In this document: positions 33,266-45,461 of the stretch, piece after piece | Layout of the letters: every line of letters starts with the position of its first letter | Position numbering within the stretch: position 1 is the stretch's first letter | Origin: Synaphobranchus kaupii | Taxonomy: Eukaryota > Chordata > Actinopteri > Anguilliformes > Synaphobranchidae | DNA length: 64,000 nt | Assembly (NCBI GenBank): GCA_029718625.1 | Contig: CM056376.1 | Span: forward strand, 82,480,541-82,544,540 | Direction: 5' to 3' | Position numbers and translations under genes: made by a program | The notes under the pieces: generated by a model | Seen by the model: only the letters and a program-made list of their open reading frames with translations | What the model was told of the DNA's origin: nothing | Database searches by the model: none

Positions 33266-34210
33266 CTGGGGGTGTTGCCTACTACGAAGCAAGATTAAGG
33301 GGTTAGCAAGCTAATTTAAGCTTCAACTCTGGGTTTTCTGACTCACTTTTAATTGGGGTATATTGCCATGGCAACTTACCCTGCACGACTAACCTGGGGG
33401 GTATACTATGAAGGAAGTTTAACACAGGCAGGGTTTCTTTGCGTTAGCTGGCTTCAGAAAGCCTAACCACCACAATCTAGCTTAACCGGTACTACGAACA
33501 TGGTTATCAACTTGCTAAGTGAACACAGGCTTTATTAATCAAGGTACGTGCGTGTTCCCATAAAAGGGGTGGCAACAATGAGCCTATAGCGGTGCAGCAT
33601 GGGCTGTACTAGAGCAACATATTTCTCTCTTGTGGGGAAAAAAGACTGATACGGACAGATATAATGGGACGGATAAGAACATGAAACAATAATATGAGCA
33701 AAAAGCAACACCGTTGCCTCCAACAAAGCCAGGAAGGAGCTTTTGCAAAAATATAAAATAAAATACTCATCGTGTTGGTTAAATTCGTTAGGCTAGTTAA
33801 TACCTTATTCACCTTACCACTCATAACAAATAAATCTATACTCTCATCAGAGCATTGTCATACAGTTTATTTCTAATGTGACTGTAGGCCTACTACTACA
33901 TTCTAGAGCTGCTAAACTTTAAACTTGATACAGCATGTTTAAAATATTGCTGAAGCAATCACATCAATGTTTTTTCATTAAAAAAAGTCTCTCAAGCATT
34001 TTTGGGAACTCAGAAAATCTTTTGTGGAACTCACTAATCACTACGGGATCCTTTGGAATGGAGATGTCTTTTTCCAAAGCCAATGAGTTGATTGGTCAAA
34101 GGGCGGTGCGTTTATATGTTTCTATCTGTTATCCTGAACATAAACTGCCCCGGAGCAGGTTAGCCGTGCAGAGTAAGTTGCCATGGCAATATACCCCAAA
34201 TAAAAGTGAG
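33266..34210. repeat. Harbinger-like palindromic repeat
   Basis: GGGGGTGTTGCCTACTACGAAG-like left end. The block 33341-33397 (CACTTTTAATTGGGGTATAT through CAACTTACCCTG) recurs inverted at 34155-34210, where it stops at the gypsy LTR. A second GGGGGGTATACTATGAAGG end lies at 33400. Open frames inside have no recognisable product. Confidence 0.6.
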
Positions 34211-35576
34211 TGTAATGTTCCGTTCCCATCCTATCCGTTCTCCGTGTTTTTCCCTCTCCTTCTGTGTCATGTTTGACTTCCATTGTCCGTGTTTTTCCCC
34301 GTGCTGCAGGCTGGGCGTGTTCCCTCTGTTTGTCCTACTCCATTTCTCCACTCCTGTCTCAGCCTATCCCCTCTTTCCATTTCTGCATGCATTCCTCACA
34401 CTCCGCTCTGTTCAATCACCCACGCATACATTCGCACGCTTTCCTAATTGATACCAATTACACTCCTTATTTAGCTCACCTGCTGTCTTCTGTCCAGTGC
34501 CAGTTCGTTAACGTTGTTTATTTGAAACCTCTGGTCCTCGCTATTCCTTGTCTTGTTCTAGTCGCACAGTTTGGTTCTGTATTAGGTGTTCGTTCACCCT
34601 GCTGAATTGTGTAACCTTTATTTAACAGTTTGGTTCTGTCTCGGTGCTTTGGGCACTCTGCTGAACTGTTAATATCCTCAGTCTGTCCAGTGTGTGTGCG
34701 GCACTACCTGCCGAGCAATAATCTGTCTCGCTAACCACTTTTCTGTTTGAAGTCTGCCAGTCTGCAGTTGTTCGCGACTCCCTGCCTGTGTTGCGGTACC
34801 CCCCCGCTCTCCACCTGACATTGTGTCCTCAGCTGGGCTTCTGCTCTTCCACACTTCAGCTGTTCCTGCGTCTGGCCGTTGCCACTGCTGTTGCTACGGT
34901 TACGGTTGCGCTTGCTGCTGTTGCCCTGCTGCTACATCTGGGTCCGACCCGGGGTCCGCTGCACTGTCCTGCCCTGCCGTTTCCGCTGCCGCTCCTCCTC
35001 TGCTCCAACAACCCGGTTGCCTGTTACCAGTAAACCCCAGTCATTCCTACTCCAAACTTTCATGCATAACCATAACCGGATTGTTTGTCATTTATGTCCT
35101 CCCTCGCTTCAGGAGACAAGTTCGAAGCATAACTTATTGGATGCCTAGCGCTCCCTCTATCTGTCCTGTCTGTCTAGTCTGTCCAGATCCGCCAAGTCCA
35201 GTTCCGGCTTGGAACGACTCCCGGGTGATCCGTCAAAGTCCAGTCCCGGTGTGGGGGCGATTCCTGAGTGACCCACAAAGTCCAGTTCCGGTTTGGAACG
35301 ACTCCAGGGTGACCCGTCAAGTCCAGTTCCGGTTTGCAACAAACCAGTTGTTCCTGTCAAGTCCAGTTCCGGTTTGGAACAAACCAGTTGTTCCTGTCAA
35401 GTCCAGCTCCGGTTTGGAGCAAGTTTGAAGTTCCAGAGAAGCTCCGGAGAATTCCTGTTCCTGTGTTATATTGTGTACAGCTTGGGACTGCCCCAAGCTT
35501 CAATAAATAACCTTTTCTTGTACCTCTGCCTCCTTATTGTTGCGTTTTGGTTCAGCCCGTGTTCAGGTTCATGACA
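34211..35576 (+). repeat. 5' LTR of gypsy copy 3
   Basis: It runs TGTAATGTTCCG to GTTCATGACA, 1366 bp. TATTTAG lies at 34468 and the predicted start GCCAGTTCGTT at 34499; AATAAA lies at 35502. The R region is thus about 1 kb and holds a GTCCAGTTCCGG-based tandem array (35190-35435). The matching start at 42286 is the truncated 3' LTR. Confidence 0.85.
34468..34509 (+). promoter_or_regulatory. LTR core promoter and predicted RNA 5' end, copy 3
   Basis: TATTTAG at 34468-34474 precedes GCCAGTTCGTT (34499-34509) by 31 nt. The latter is the exact complement of AACGAACTGGC at 35578-35588. Confidence 0.55.
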
Positions 35577-35577
35577 G

Positions 35578-35588
35578 AACGAACTGGC
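35578..35588 (+). promoter_or_regulatory. Putative self-priming primer-binding site, copy 3
   Basis: AACGAACTGGC, one base after the LTR end and seven before the gag ATG. It is identical to the site in copy 1 and complementary to the predicted RNA 5' end. Confidence 0.6.
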
Positions 35589-35594
35589 CAAAGT

Positions 35595-36601
35595 ATGGAC
35601 CCAGCCGACCTGGAGCAGATCCGTCATGCCTTCGCCTGCCAGACCGCGGTCAGCGATCAACAGGGCCGCCGTTTAGATGATGTGTTGGAGGTTCTGAGGG
35701 GCCTGTCGGCGCAAGTGACGCAGATGTCGCTCCACCAGCCCCTTCCTCGGATCCAAGTGGGTCCGACTCCACCTACATCCGAACAGCCGCCCGAGGTTCC
35801 GGCTCCCCCTTCAGGTCGAGAACCCCGAGTTCAACACCCCAAGCTGTACCGCGGAGGTCTGGGGAAGTGTCGTGAGTTTCTTATGCAGTGTGACATCATC
35901 TTCCGCATGCAGCCCACCTCCTTCGCTACTGACTCCTATAAGATCGCGTTCGTTATGAGCAGCTGGGGAGGCAGTGCCCTGGAGTGGGCCACGACATTGT
36001 GGGAGAGCCAGACGTCAGCCTGCACCCACTTCTCCATCTTCACCTCTGAGATGCGACGTGTCTTTGACCACCCAGTCTGTGGACGAGACGCAACCCAACG
36101 CCTCCTTCAGATTTGGCAGGGCAGTCGCAGTGTGGCAGAGATGGCGGTTCAGTTCCGCACCCTTGCTGCCGAGGCAGGATGGAACGATTCCACACTTCAG
36201 GGGGCCTTCCGACAGGCCCTTAGCGAGGAGTTGAAGGACCAGCTAGCAACCCGAGAGGATTCCAGCTAGCAACCCGAGAGGATTCCAGCTCGCTGAACAG
36301 CCTCATTCACCTCGCCATCTCCATAGACAACCGTCTCAGAGCCCGGGCCCGAGAGAGAGGGAAGAATCCTTCACGTGGCCCATTCACCACGCTTCACGGC
36401 GGTCGTCCGCCTTCCCCCGTTAAGGGACCGAGGGCTTCATCTATCCCCTCTGAGGAGGAACCCATGCAGTTGGGCAAAATCACCATGGACACTGAGGAGC
36501 GTCAACGAAGAATCCGCACCAGTTCTTGCATGTATTGTGGCAAAGCAGACCACCACATTGCCCCCTGTCCTATTCGCCCAAAAGACGTGGCTCGCCAGTA
36601 A
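35595..36601 (+). pseudogene. Gag of gypsy copy 3, broken by a 23-bp duplication
   Basis: Starts [19 protein letters not shown] and includes the capsid block [15 protein letters not shown] and [10 protein letters not shown]. At 36244-36290 the 23-bp unit CTAGCAACCCGAGAGGATTC(CAG) occurs twice in tandem, which shifts the frame and creates a TAG at 36267. The second frame continues through the knuckle CMYCGKADHHIAPC to TAA at 36599. It overlaps pol by the usual frameshift zone. Confidence 0.92.
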
Positions 36602-38422
36602 ACCTGGGCGTCCTGACGAGCCCGATTACCTCTGCCCAGAACCGTGTCGAATTCAAGGCTACCCTCCTTTGGAGGAACCACACCGCCTCTTCATCTGCTC
36701 TCATCGACTCCGGAGCCGATGCCAGCTTTATTGATATATCTTTCGTCAAGAAATTCGGGATTCCTACTGAACCCCTGTCTGCCCCGATCACTGCACTCGC
36801 TCTGGACGGTAGGAGCCTGGGGTTAGTCACCCACTCCACCGTTCCCCTCCAACTAGTTTTATCCGGCAACCATCATGAGACCATCCAGCTGTTTCCCATT
36901 CACTCAAGACAGTCTTCTCTGGTTTTAGGACAGACCTGGTTACGCCTCCACAATCCTCACATTAACTGACGTTCCGGTCAAGTCCTGGTCTGGAGCAGTC
37001 ACTGCCTGGCTAACTGTCTTCGGTCAGCTCTACCCCCCTCGGGGGTTAAACAAATTATTCCTACACAACCCGTACCTGATCTAACTGGTGTACCCAGTCA
37101 TTATCATGATCTTTCACAAGTATTTTGCAAATCACGTGCTGTTTCATTACCTCCCCACAGACCCTATGACTGCTGCATAGATCTACTGGCGGGAGCCAAG
37201 TTACCATCTGGCCGCCTCTACAATATGTCGGGCCCGGAGAAAATGGCTATGGAATCATACATCAATGAGTCGTTAGCATCAGGTATAATCCGACCCTCTT
37301 CTTCTCCGGTTGGCGCAGGGTTCTTTTTTGTGGCGAAAAAAGACGGGTCGCTTCGACCTTGCATCGATTACCGGGGCCTCAACGAAATCACTGTTCGTAA
37401 CAAATACCCACTTCCGTTAATCAATTCTGCTTTTGAACCCCTTAACCAGGCTGTAATTTTTTCCAAGCTCGACCTCCGCAACGCGTACCACTTGGTCCGG
37501 ATTCACGAGGGGGACGAGTGGAAGACCGCATTTAATACCCCGCTTGGCTACTACGAGTACTTGGTGGTACCTTTCGGGTTGACTAACACCCCAGCAGTGT
37601 TCCACGATGTATTACGCGACCTACTGGGAAGGTCAGTGTTCGTGTACATCGATGATATTTTAATCTTTTCCAAGACCCCACAGGAACACGTGCACCATGT
37701 TCGTGAGGTTCTCCAATGACTCCTAGAGAACCAACTGTTTGTGAAAGCCGAGAAATGCTCATTTCATTCCTCTACAGTTCCGTTTCTCGGTTTCATCATC
37801 GAGGAGGGCAGAATCCGGGCGGATCCTGCAAAAATCAAGGCGGTGGCCCGTAAGCACCTTCAGCAGTTCCTTGGTTTTGCTAATTTCTACCGCCGTTTCA
37901 TTCGCAATTACAGTACTACTGCTGCTTCTCTAACAAAACTCACTTCCACTTCCATTCCCTACCGTTGGAATCCCGAGGCTCAACACTCTTTCGAACAGCT
38001 CAAAGCCCGGTTTTCCACGGCCCCCATCCTATGTCATCCCGACCCGACCCGCCAGTTTACTGTGGAGGTGGATGCCTCCGACACCGGCGTAGGGGCCATT
38101 CTGTCGCAGCGAGCCGCTCAGGATAATAAGCTCCACCCCTGTGCTTTCTTTTCCCGGAGACTGACCCCCGCGGAGCGGAATTACGACATCGGGGATCGGG
38201 AGCTCCTGGCAATAAAACTCGCCCTAGAGGAGTGGCGTCACTGGCTGGAGGGGGCAGGTAACCCGTTCATTGTCCTGACTGACCATCATTACCTCCTGTA
38301 CATTAAGTCATCTAAAAGACTTAATGCGCTTCAAGCACGATGGTCACTTTTTTTTACTAGATTTAATTTCACCGTCACCTTCCGTCCTGGTTTCCGTAAC
38401 ATTAAGGCAGATGCCTTATCTA
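36526..38422 (+). pseudogene. Pol of copy 3, first part: protease, RT, RNase H
   Basis: Protease ([10 protein letters not shown]) up to a TGA at 36967; RT from about 37130 with [16 protein letters not shown] and YIDDILIFS, stopping at a TGA at 37717. The last part (37741 on) has [12 protein letters not shown] and RNase H with [36 protein letters not shown] and TDHHYLLY. Compared with copy 1, four residues are missing before DVLRDLLG and eight before KHLQQFLGF. Pol is cut at ALS by the hAT-like insertion. Confidence 0.92.
36577..36622 (+). promoter_or_regulatory. gag-pol -1 frameshift signal, copy 3
   Basis: CCCAAAA at 36577-36583, spacer GACGT, stem GGCTCG (36589) with CGAGCC (36617-36622), inner CCAG/CTGG, and the gag TAA in the loop. 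The pol frame is -1 relative to gag here. Confidence 0.75.
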
Positions 38423-38764
38423 CCTACGTGCCGCCCGGCTTGGACAAGAGGGAAAATAAATAATTTTAATTAAAAAAAAAAATTATATTATTCTTTTTTT
38501 TAATATAATCTTTTATTTTTATTTTTATATAGCTGCAATATTTCCCTTACCGCAGAATGCTGGAATGATCAAAATAGCATCTGGAAAAACCCTTGCCAAA
38601 ACAGCTTCGGTTTCCCGTTAGGCCTAATTAAAATGTTCAATGGCAGCGCTGATATTATGAGGGTGTAATTATAGTTTCCGCCTCTACGCAAAATGGCGCA
38701 CTTTCGTCCGTTTCGCTATCTGACCAGAACTCTTACATTTTAGTGTAAAGTAAAAGCTACTGCA

Positions 38765-40393
38765 CAGTCGCGGATCTATGGGTGGGCCCGTCCAGATTGA
38801 CAGCTTGCCCACCCATTCAGATTCATAATTACCTTAAATGTGAATTGTTTTGTCTTGGGGAATCGTTATGTATTAATAATCTCTAAAAAGTGTGGAGATG
38901 CCATATAAACCAACTGGAGAAAACGCTGGATGTGATTGTTTGTCTCCATCGGCCCGTTGCTATGTTCGTTACTATGTGATGACACGGCACTTTCATAGCA
39001 GAAGTTCTCTTACGTTTGTTTAGGCTACATTACGAACTCGCGCGCCAATTCTGTCTGAGTTTCATGTACAGTAGCAGCCTAGTATGAGCCAAATATGGCT
39101 AAACAGCTATCATTGACCCATTTTCTTAAAAAACCACGTCTGGAAGTGGAAGATGAAAAAAGTTTGGACCAGGACTTGACCAACGAAGAGGAATCGCACT
39201 GGCAGGATCGTCCTGAGACGTTTGCGGGCCCTGGCAATGAAGGAGAAACGGCCACAGCAACGACATCCCGTGAGTGTCATGCTAGCCTGCATGCTAACGT
39301 GGACATGCAGGCTCCACAGCCCCCTCCACTCCTGAAGGGACCTTAAGGTAGTCCTATACGGGTTCATTTAAAAAAAAATTTTCTCTGGGACCCGCCGTGA
39401 CATGGATGACTGCAGCCTCTGTGAGCGAGGCAGAGTTCTGAATTGTGACAAACTCTAGGCTATTTGGTTATTTAATTTGTGGTTGTATTCCTGTCAGTGC
39501 ACTAATGAGGGTTATGCAATATTTGTTATTATCGCACCTGTTCTGTAGCTAGCTAGCCATTCATCTGGCTGGCTCATAGATAGGCCTATGTGATCTCTGG
39601 TGATGTATTTTGGTGACAGTCGTGGCTGTATTATTGTTAACACTAGAAGCGCCATCGCCGATGCCAATTGGCGTTGTGATTTTAAAATTATAATTATTAC
39701 AGCAGTGTAAATGCCACGATCAACTCTTTCCTTGACGTTTCCTAATCATCTATGCTACAACTGCAGAGATTATTTCATTTTCATTTTTCAAATAAGCAAC
39801 AGAATTCATTTTTCTGCGTGACCAAAATCAAACTCCTATTTTCAGAAGTGGAAGCGCCGCTTCTGTTTCTGTTACTTTTGTTGAAACAATTCTGTTACAT
39901 TTGTTGCTAAAATTAAGTGCTGCCTGGCTGAATACAGATTTGGATACAAACTTTCATCTTTCATTGTCATTTGCTTCATAGTGTGTGTCTTTAGAGATAC
40001 ACACACACTTCTCGTTCTTTCTTTTTTGTATTATTATTATTATTAATATTATTATACTTTATTTAATTTTTAATTTATAATTTTTTTCCAGTTTATAGTT
40101 ACTTGTTTTTAAATTAATTTAGTGAATTCTGTATAATATAGGTAGAGGCCTCGTATAAGCCCTTTTGGGTTTCTTGCCTACCTTGCACCTCTCTTTTTGT
40201 TGGTATTTTCTTTATCTCTTTGCTTTTTTGTGTTATCATTGTGCAAAATAAAAATCAAATCAATTGTTGGGGTCCCCACATTGTATTGTAAATATCTAAG
40301 CCTGTTGAAGAAAACGTGCGGTGATGAGCTTCACTCAGGCCTACCCAGATTTTTCCAGGCCTACCCATCAGCCACTTTCTGTATCCGCCACTG
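38765..40393 (+). mobile_element. Nested hAT-like element with transposase remnant
   Basis: Left end CAGTCGCGGATCTATGGGTG, right end (complement) CAGTGGCGGATACAGAAAGT. Flanking 8-mers CTACTGCA and ATACCGCA agree at six positions. One short frame (39095-39346) resembles the start of a hAT transposase. Most of the coding region is missing. It sits inside the insertion that splits gypsy copy 3. Confidence 0.65.
39095..39346 (+). pseudogene. N-terminal fragment of a hAT/ZMYM-like transposase
   Basis: 83 residues starting MAKQLSLTHFLKKPRLE, followed by an acidic low-complexity stretch. This K-L-T-F-L-K start resembles the N-terminus of TTF/ZMYM-type hAT transposases of fish. No zinc finger or catalytic region follows. 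The assignment rests on the short N-terminus only. Confidence 0.4.
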
Positions 40394-40883
40394 ATACCGC
40401 AGAGGCAGGAGTTTGATTCTACCTGTTTTTAAGGACTGATTATGGATCAGCACTATGGAGGAGTCTCAAAAGCAGCTCTACAGTGCTGAATAGATAGCTG
40501 ATGCAGAAACAGTCCTTAAAAACCGGTAGAAACAAACTCCTTGTCCTGGGTTTAAGTTGTATAGTTCTGAATATCATTTGTGAAGCTAAGGGGGGTTTAT
40601 TGTATATAAGTTCTGTTTTAAGTTTATTAATATTATAAATAAATAATATTTATTTACCATAAGCCTTTGTGAGCAAATGTTATTTTAGCTCAGAATGGAG
40701 AAATGCACCACTTTGTTACCAACACCCTCCCCATGTGTACGACGACTCTCCGTACCCCCGACCTGCGCGATGATATTACCTCGGCCCCGCACGCGCGTTT
40801 GATGACACCGTGTACGCGCAACAACACTGGTAGTTTCGAGGGGCCTACCACCCGGCCTGAAAAAAAATCTAGGGGAAACACTG

Positions 40884-42267
40884 CTTATCCTGCATGTTTT
40901 CTCCCCTTTCCAGTCCTGCTGACCCGGAGCCCATACTACTGGCTTCCTGCGTCGTGGCTGCGGTCTCCTGGGATATCGAGGAGACCGTGAAGGCCGCCCA
41001 GGCCTCCCAACCGGATCCCCGCAATAACCCTAATTCCACTCTTTTTGTTCCCGACTCCGTCCGTTCCCAGGTCCTGGAATGGGTTCACGCACGCCTCCCG
41101 TCTGGCGTGTCACCCAGGAGTTGCCAGGACGACCGCCCTGGTCAGGAGGAGTTTTTGGTGGCCCACCCTCAAGGGGGATACCCGTGCTTTTGTCCTGGCC
41201 TGCCCAGTATGCGCCAGGAGCAAGGCATCCCACCAGCCTCCCTCCGGTCTTCTCCACCCCCTTCCCGTCCCGGGCCGACCTTGGAGCCACATCGGCGTGG
41301 ACTTCGTAACCGGTCTACCTTTGTCAGAGGGTAACACCACTATTCTGACAATTGTGGACCGGTTCTCCAAGGCGGTCCACTTTATCCCTCTCCCTAAACT
41401 CCCTTCCGCCTTTGAAACGGCGGAGCTCCTGGTGCTGCACGGGATCCCTTCTGATATTGTTTCTGACCCTGGGTGCTTCCGCGAGCCTGTCGTCGGGGTT
41501 CCATCCTCAGACTGACGGAGAGGGCAAACCAGGACCTGGGGGCCGCCTTGCGGTGCGTGTCAGCACGCAATCCCTCCTCCTGGAGCCGATTCCTCCCGTG
41601 GGTGGAATACGCACACAACTCCCTAAGGAGCACTGACACAGGGATGTCCCCCTTCGAGTGCTCCTTGGGGTACCAACCCCCCCTGCTGCCGGTCCAGTCC
41701 CACCTCCTTAGATGCAAACGTGTTTGGAGGTTGACATGCACCGCACTCCTTCGCACCAATTCCCGTACCCAGCGCCTGGCGGACCTTCACAGGACCGCAG
41801 CCCCGCAGTACAAGCCCGGTCAGCAGGTCTGGCTTTCCATAGCCACTATTCCCCTACAATCCACCTCCAAGAAGCTGCAGCCCCGCTTCATTGGTCCCTT
41901 CACCATCCTCAGTATCCTAAACCCAGTAACCATTAAACTCTCCCTTCCTGTTTCCCTGAAAATTCACCCCGTTTTTCATGTCAGTCAGGTTAAGCCTGTC
42001 GCCTCCAGCTCCCTCAGTGCTCCCGCGGTCATTCCACCACCGCCCCGGATTATCGACAACGCCCCGGCCTATACGGTGAGTCGCATACTCGACATTCGCC
42101 GTATGGGTCGGGGCTTTCAATATATAGTCGACTGGGAGGGGTATGGTCCCGAAGAGCGGTCCTGGCTTCATAAGAGCCTCATTTTGGACCACTCGCTCAT
42201 TCTTGACTTTCACAGACAACATCCCCGTAAGATTAAGCCTCCGGGAATGCCAGGAGGCGTTCGTTAA
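40884..42267 (+). pseudogene. Pol of copy 3, second part: integrase and chromodomain
   Basis: Resumes after the insertion with [20 protein letters not shown], then the integrase zinc-binding region ([16 protein letters not shown]), the catalytic core [20 protein letters not shown], and SDIVSDPG. About 50 bases are missing after the second Asp, along with later short losses (STQTDG region). The last frame (41473-42267) has [20 protein letters not shown], the C-terminal domain [15 protein letters not shown] and the chromodomain [15 protein letters not shown]. The core is destroyed. Confidence 0.92.
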
Positions 42268-42285
42268 GGGGGGGGGGGGGGGTAC

Positions 42286-42372
42286 TGTAACGTTCCGTTC
42301 CCATCCTGTCTGTTCTCCGTGTTTTTCCCTCTCCCTCCGTGTCATGTTTGACTTCCATTGTCCGTGTTTTTT
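42286..42372 (+). repeat. Truncated 3' LTR of gypsy copy 3
   Basis: Begins TGTAACGTTCCGTTCCCATC after the G tract at 42268-42282 and matches the 5' LTR for about 87 bases, then stops at a T run where another LTR begins. Confidence 0.85.
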
Positions 42373-43164
42373 TAACGTTCCAAGGCTACTTTCATAGACT
42401 CGCAGTCACACGCACACATGTCAACAAAATCGCCCAGTCTCCCTGTGAGGAGAGACGTACCCGAAGGACGAACAGAACTACAGTTCCGAACAAAATCGCC
42501 CAGTCTCCCTGTAAGAAGCGACGTACCCGAAGGACGAACAGAACAGCTGTTCTGGACATTTGCTGGCTCAATGACTAACGCAAGCCTAGTAAAAAATACA
42601 CGCCCTGCCTCTCAGTGTAGATAAAGCCCTGCCTCTCAGTATGATAAAACGCCCTGTCTCTTAGTAAGAAATGACTATATAAATATATCCACAAACAAAC
42701 AAAGACTCCTCTCGCTTTCAAGGAAGAAAGCAGACAGAGAGAGGAGGGAGAGACAGAAAAAGGCAACAGGTATAGGCAAAGAAAGAAAGGAAAGACCAGG
42801 AAGCGGAGACAGAAAAGACGGACGAAGAGTCTTAATAGCTACATACACAAAGGCAAGTCCCGCATTACTCCAATAAAACACATTGGAGCAAAGAGGTCTC
42901 CTACAGAGCCTAGACCTAATCATACTGGCTAAGCAAACAAAGGGCAAAATAATACCAAACACAAAACAGTGCAAATAATATAGAAGCCCAGAACGAAGGA
43001 AACGTGGGCTTAAATAGCTCCAAGGTAACCACGCACAGGTGTGATGCTGAGAGAAGCTCCGCAATAAAGACGGGGCGGAGCAAACATCCACTAAAAGGGC
43101 AGCACCCTCGCGTGGCTACCGAGGAAAACGACCGCAAAGGAAGGACTAGTCAAAAACCATGACA
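42373..43164 (-). repeat. Solo LTR of a second gypsy family (family B)
   Basis: On the minus strand it starts TGTCATGGTTTTTGACTAGT and ends near CCTTGGAACGTTA, with CTATTTAAGCCC near 43015 as a TATA box. Two GTACGTC-containing direct repeats (ACAGGGAGACTGGGCGAT) lie near its 3' end at 42430-42530. It shares its start with the fragment at 28684. No internal coding region is attached. Confidence 0.7.
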
Positions 43165-44340
43165 ATTCTATTAAATGTATGTGACCAGTCAGCCCCAGGG
43201 CGCAATTACGTGCGATAATTCACGTGCGCTCAATTTGAAGTTAATTTGACATTGATAGAGGAAGGTACGTATGACAGACTTACGCTATTTTAAACAAGCG
43301 CAGCCAATTTAATAAGTAATTCTTACGTCCATTTAAAGAAATGTGCTTACGTGAAAGTTAAAGATGACATCAAAGTCATTTTATAAATGAGGCCCCAGGT
43401 GTCCCCCCAAGGGGGAGTGGTCTCTCCATATCTCTTCCTCCTCCAAATGTCCACTAAAAAGACAGTTCTCACAAACACCCTGGACACAGGTTATGTTGAT
43501 GTTGTGGGGCTGTCACGGGCCATCCCACTTAACAACTAATTATTAACAACACCGCCTTCTCAAAGGCTTAATGCATCGTTGAGTCTGAGGCTCATTAATC
43601 CTTCGAAAAAGCAGCTCCACAAAATAAAAATAGTGGAAATAATTAAATCTGCATACACTTATTCATACAATTGTATCTTTCAAAAAAACTTAATTAGGCC
43701 TCGAAGTGGGAAGCACCCCAATTTCAGCAATAGCCTACCGTAAACATTCTGACAATATGACGGACATGAAATATGACGGGCATGAAGGACATGAAAACAA
43801 GCATGCCTTGCATGTCAGCACGAGAACCAGTCCAGAACAAAACGGAAGTGTGACATAGACTACACCAACAGGGTTAAACTATTATCCATGAACCTCCCAT
43901 GCATACAGTAGGCCTATGCTACAGGCAGTAGGTTACATTAGCTACATAGCATAAGGCATTCTATTCTCACATTCATGGGATGGTCTCTGAAAAAACAAGC
44001 ATTTTTTAAATGAACATTTAACATTAATTAATTGAAAATCATTTTAAAGACATATCAAGCACAAACTAAGTCAATATCCTTTAATTGACAGATCTAATGC
44101 CAACCAAATCTTAATGTTGTCTCTATTTTTTCAGTTCTAAGAAATTGCTTGTTGGACATCTAAAGTGAAGGAGAAAAAAATATATGTTAGCTGGCAGATT
44201 CATAAATGGCAAGCAGAGAAACAATGCAAAAGAACATAATCAACGTCTTCACTATTCTTTTCTCGAGTTTCCACACACATATGATTCACTATAATGGAGG
44301 AGTCTTGTACATCTCAAGCGCCATCTGCTGGCTTTTCTAA
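43165..44340. other. Non-coding stretch
   Basis: No gene or clear transposon. 44218-44340 (GCAAAAGAACATAAT to GCCATCTGCTGGCTTTTCTA) is a dispersed repeat found again at 50885-51015. Confidence 0.5.
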
Positions 44341-45066
44341 TACATTACATTACATTACATTACAATCATTTGGCAGACGCTTTAATCCAAAGCGACGTAC
44401 AATAAGTGCATATTGAAGGTCATTGACGCGACTACAAAGCAAATCCGACAAAGCACAACTTTCTCACAGCGTAGGAGCTATCCCTAGTAATAAACATGAG
44501 TAGTACACACAGTCAGCTATACATTCTGAACTATAAAATAACCAAAAACACAAGTTAAATAGAAAACAAGCAAAAAAACGGGAAGCGAGTACTATAGAAT
44601 GGCCCTATATAGGTATTTTAGTCGAGGTGGAGTCTGAAAAAGTGCGTTTTCAGACCACAACGAAAAACAGACAATGCTGTTGCCCTGATGTGTTCTTTGA
44701 AGTCCAGCTGGTCATCCAGGACCACCCCCAGGTTCCTTGCAGAGCGGGAGGCGGTCACCATGGTTCCGTCGACGGTGATGGACAGGTCTAGGAGCGGGGA
44801 GGTCTTGTATGGCATGAAGAGCAGCTCAGTCTTGTCGAGGTTGAGCTTCAGGTGATGGCTAGACATCCACTCAGAGATGTCAGCCAGGCAAGCAGATATC
44901 CTTTCCTTTACCTGTGGGGTAGAGGGAGGGAAAGAGAGGAAGAGTTGAGTGTCATCAGCATAACTATGGTAAGAGAAGCCATGTGAATTAATAACCAAAC
45001 CAAGAGACTTAGTGTAAATGGAGAACAGCAGAGGACCCAGTACAGATCCCTGCGGGACTCCTGTAA
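44340..45066 (-). mobile_element. L2-type LINE copy with internal deletion
   Basis: On the minus strand: RT motifs [20 protein letters not shown] and YADDTQLF, then [17 protein letters not shown] and [14 protein letters not shown], then a jump to the ORF end [14 protein letters not shown]. The L2-type tail follows (GCTTTGGATTAAAGCGTCTG with TAATG repeats at 44341-44365). About 0.5 kb is missing relative to the copy at 49383-50645. The RT is broken. Confidence 0.88.
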
Positions 45067-45375
45067 AAAGTGGATGAGGTGCAGAGACAGAGCCCTTCTA
45101 GGAGACTTGGTAGGATCTATCTGTGAGATAGGATGTAAACCAAGAGAGGGAAGTTCCAGAGATGCCCATCTCAGCCAGTGTGGAGATCAGGAGTTTGTGG
45201 TTGACCGTGTCGAATGTTGCAGACAGGTCAAGGAGAATCAGGACAGAGGAGAGTGACAGTGGTGGGCAGTGGCAGTGGCGAGTGCCTCGGTCACAGCCAG
45301 GAGCACAGTTTTCAGTGGAATGCCCAGTTCTGAAGCCGGACTGATGAGGGTCGAGCAGGTTGTTCTGGTGTAAAG
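45067..45375 (+). repeat. Dispersed repeat adjoining the L2 copy
   Basis: Contains GGATGTAAACCAAGAGAGGG and AATGTTGCAGACAGGTCAAG, the kind of 5' L2-linked sequence often seen in fish. The short open frames are not convincing proteins. I cannot name it with certainty. Confidence 0.35.
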
Positions 45376-45461
45376 CGCAACAACATTTTCCAAGAATTCT
45401 TCTTCTCTGTGTGCATTACCATTACTTACTGTAAGACTATCAGCTACAAAAGTACTTGCAG

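Larger units (their letters stand above)
38423..40883. mobile_element. hAT-like insertion in pol of gypsy copy 3
   Basis: The right end reads CTAGGGGAAACACTG (hAT-type CAGTGTTTCCC on the other strand). CTTATCCT after it (40884-40891) matches CTTATCTA before the left border (38415-38422) at six of eight bases, and pol reads on across the gap at that point. The left terminal repeat is not clear. The interior holds a second hAT-like element, and a 130-bp hairpin (about 40408-40541) flanks it. Confidence 0.7.
34211..42372 (+). mobile_element. Gypsy sushi-type copy 3, nearly full length but broken
   Basis: 5' LTR (34211-35576), PBS (35578), gag, protease, RT, RNase H, a 2.46 kb hAT-like insertion (38423-40883), integrase with chromodomain, a 14-G polypurine tract, and the first 87 bases of the 3' LTR. 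Damage includes a 23-bp tandem duplication in gag, nonsense codons and several small deletions in pol, so it is non-autonomous. Confidence 0.94.

Noticed and set aside
36570..36869. 99-residue minus-strand frame in gypsy copy 3
   Set aside because: Antisense of the protease region of pol.
34211..42372. Endogenous retrovirus instead of a retrotransposon
   Set aside because: No env-like frame lies between pol and the 3' LTR; the pol ends in a chromodomain and the polypurine tract follows directly.
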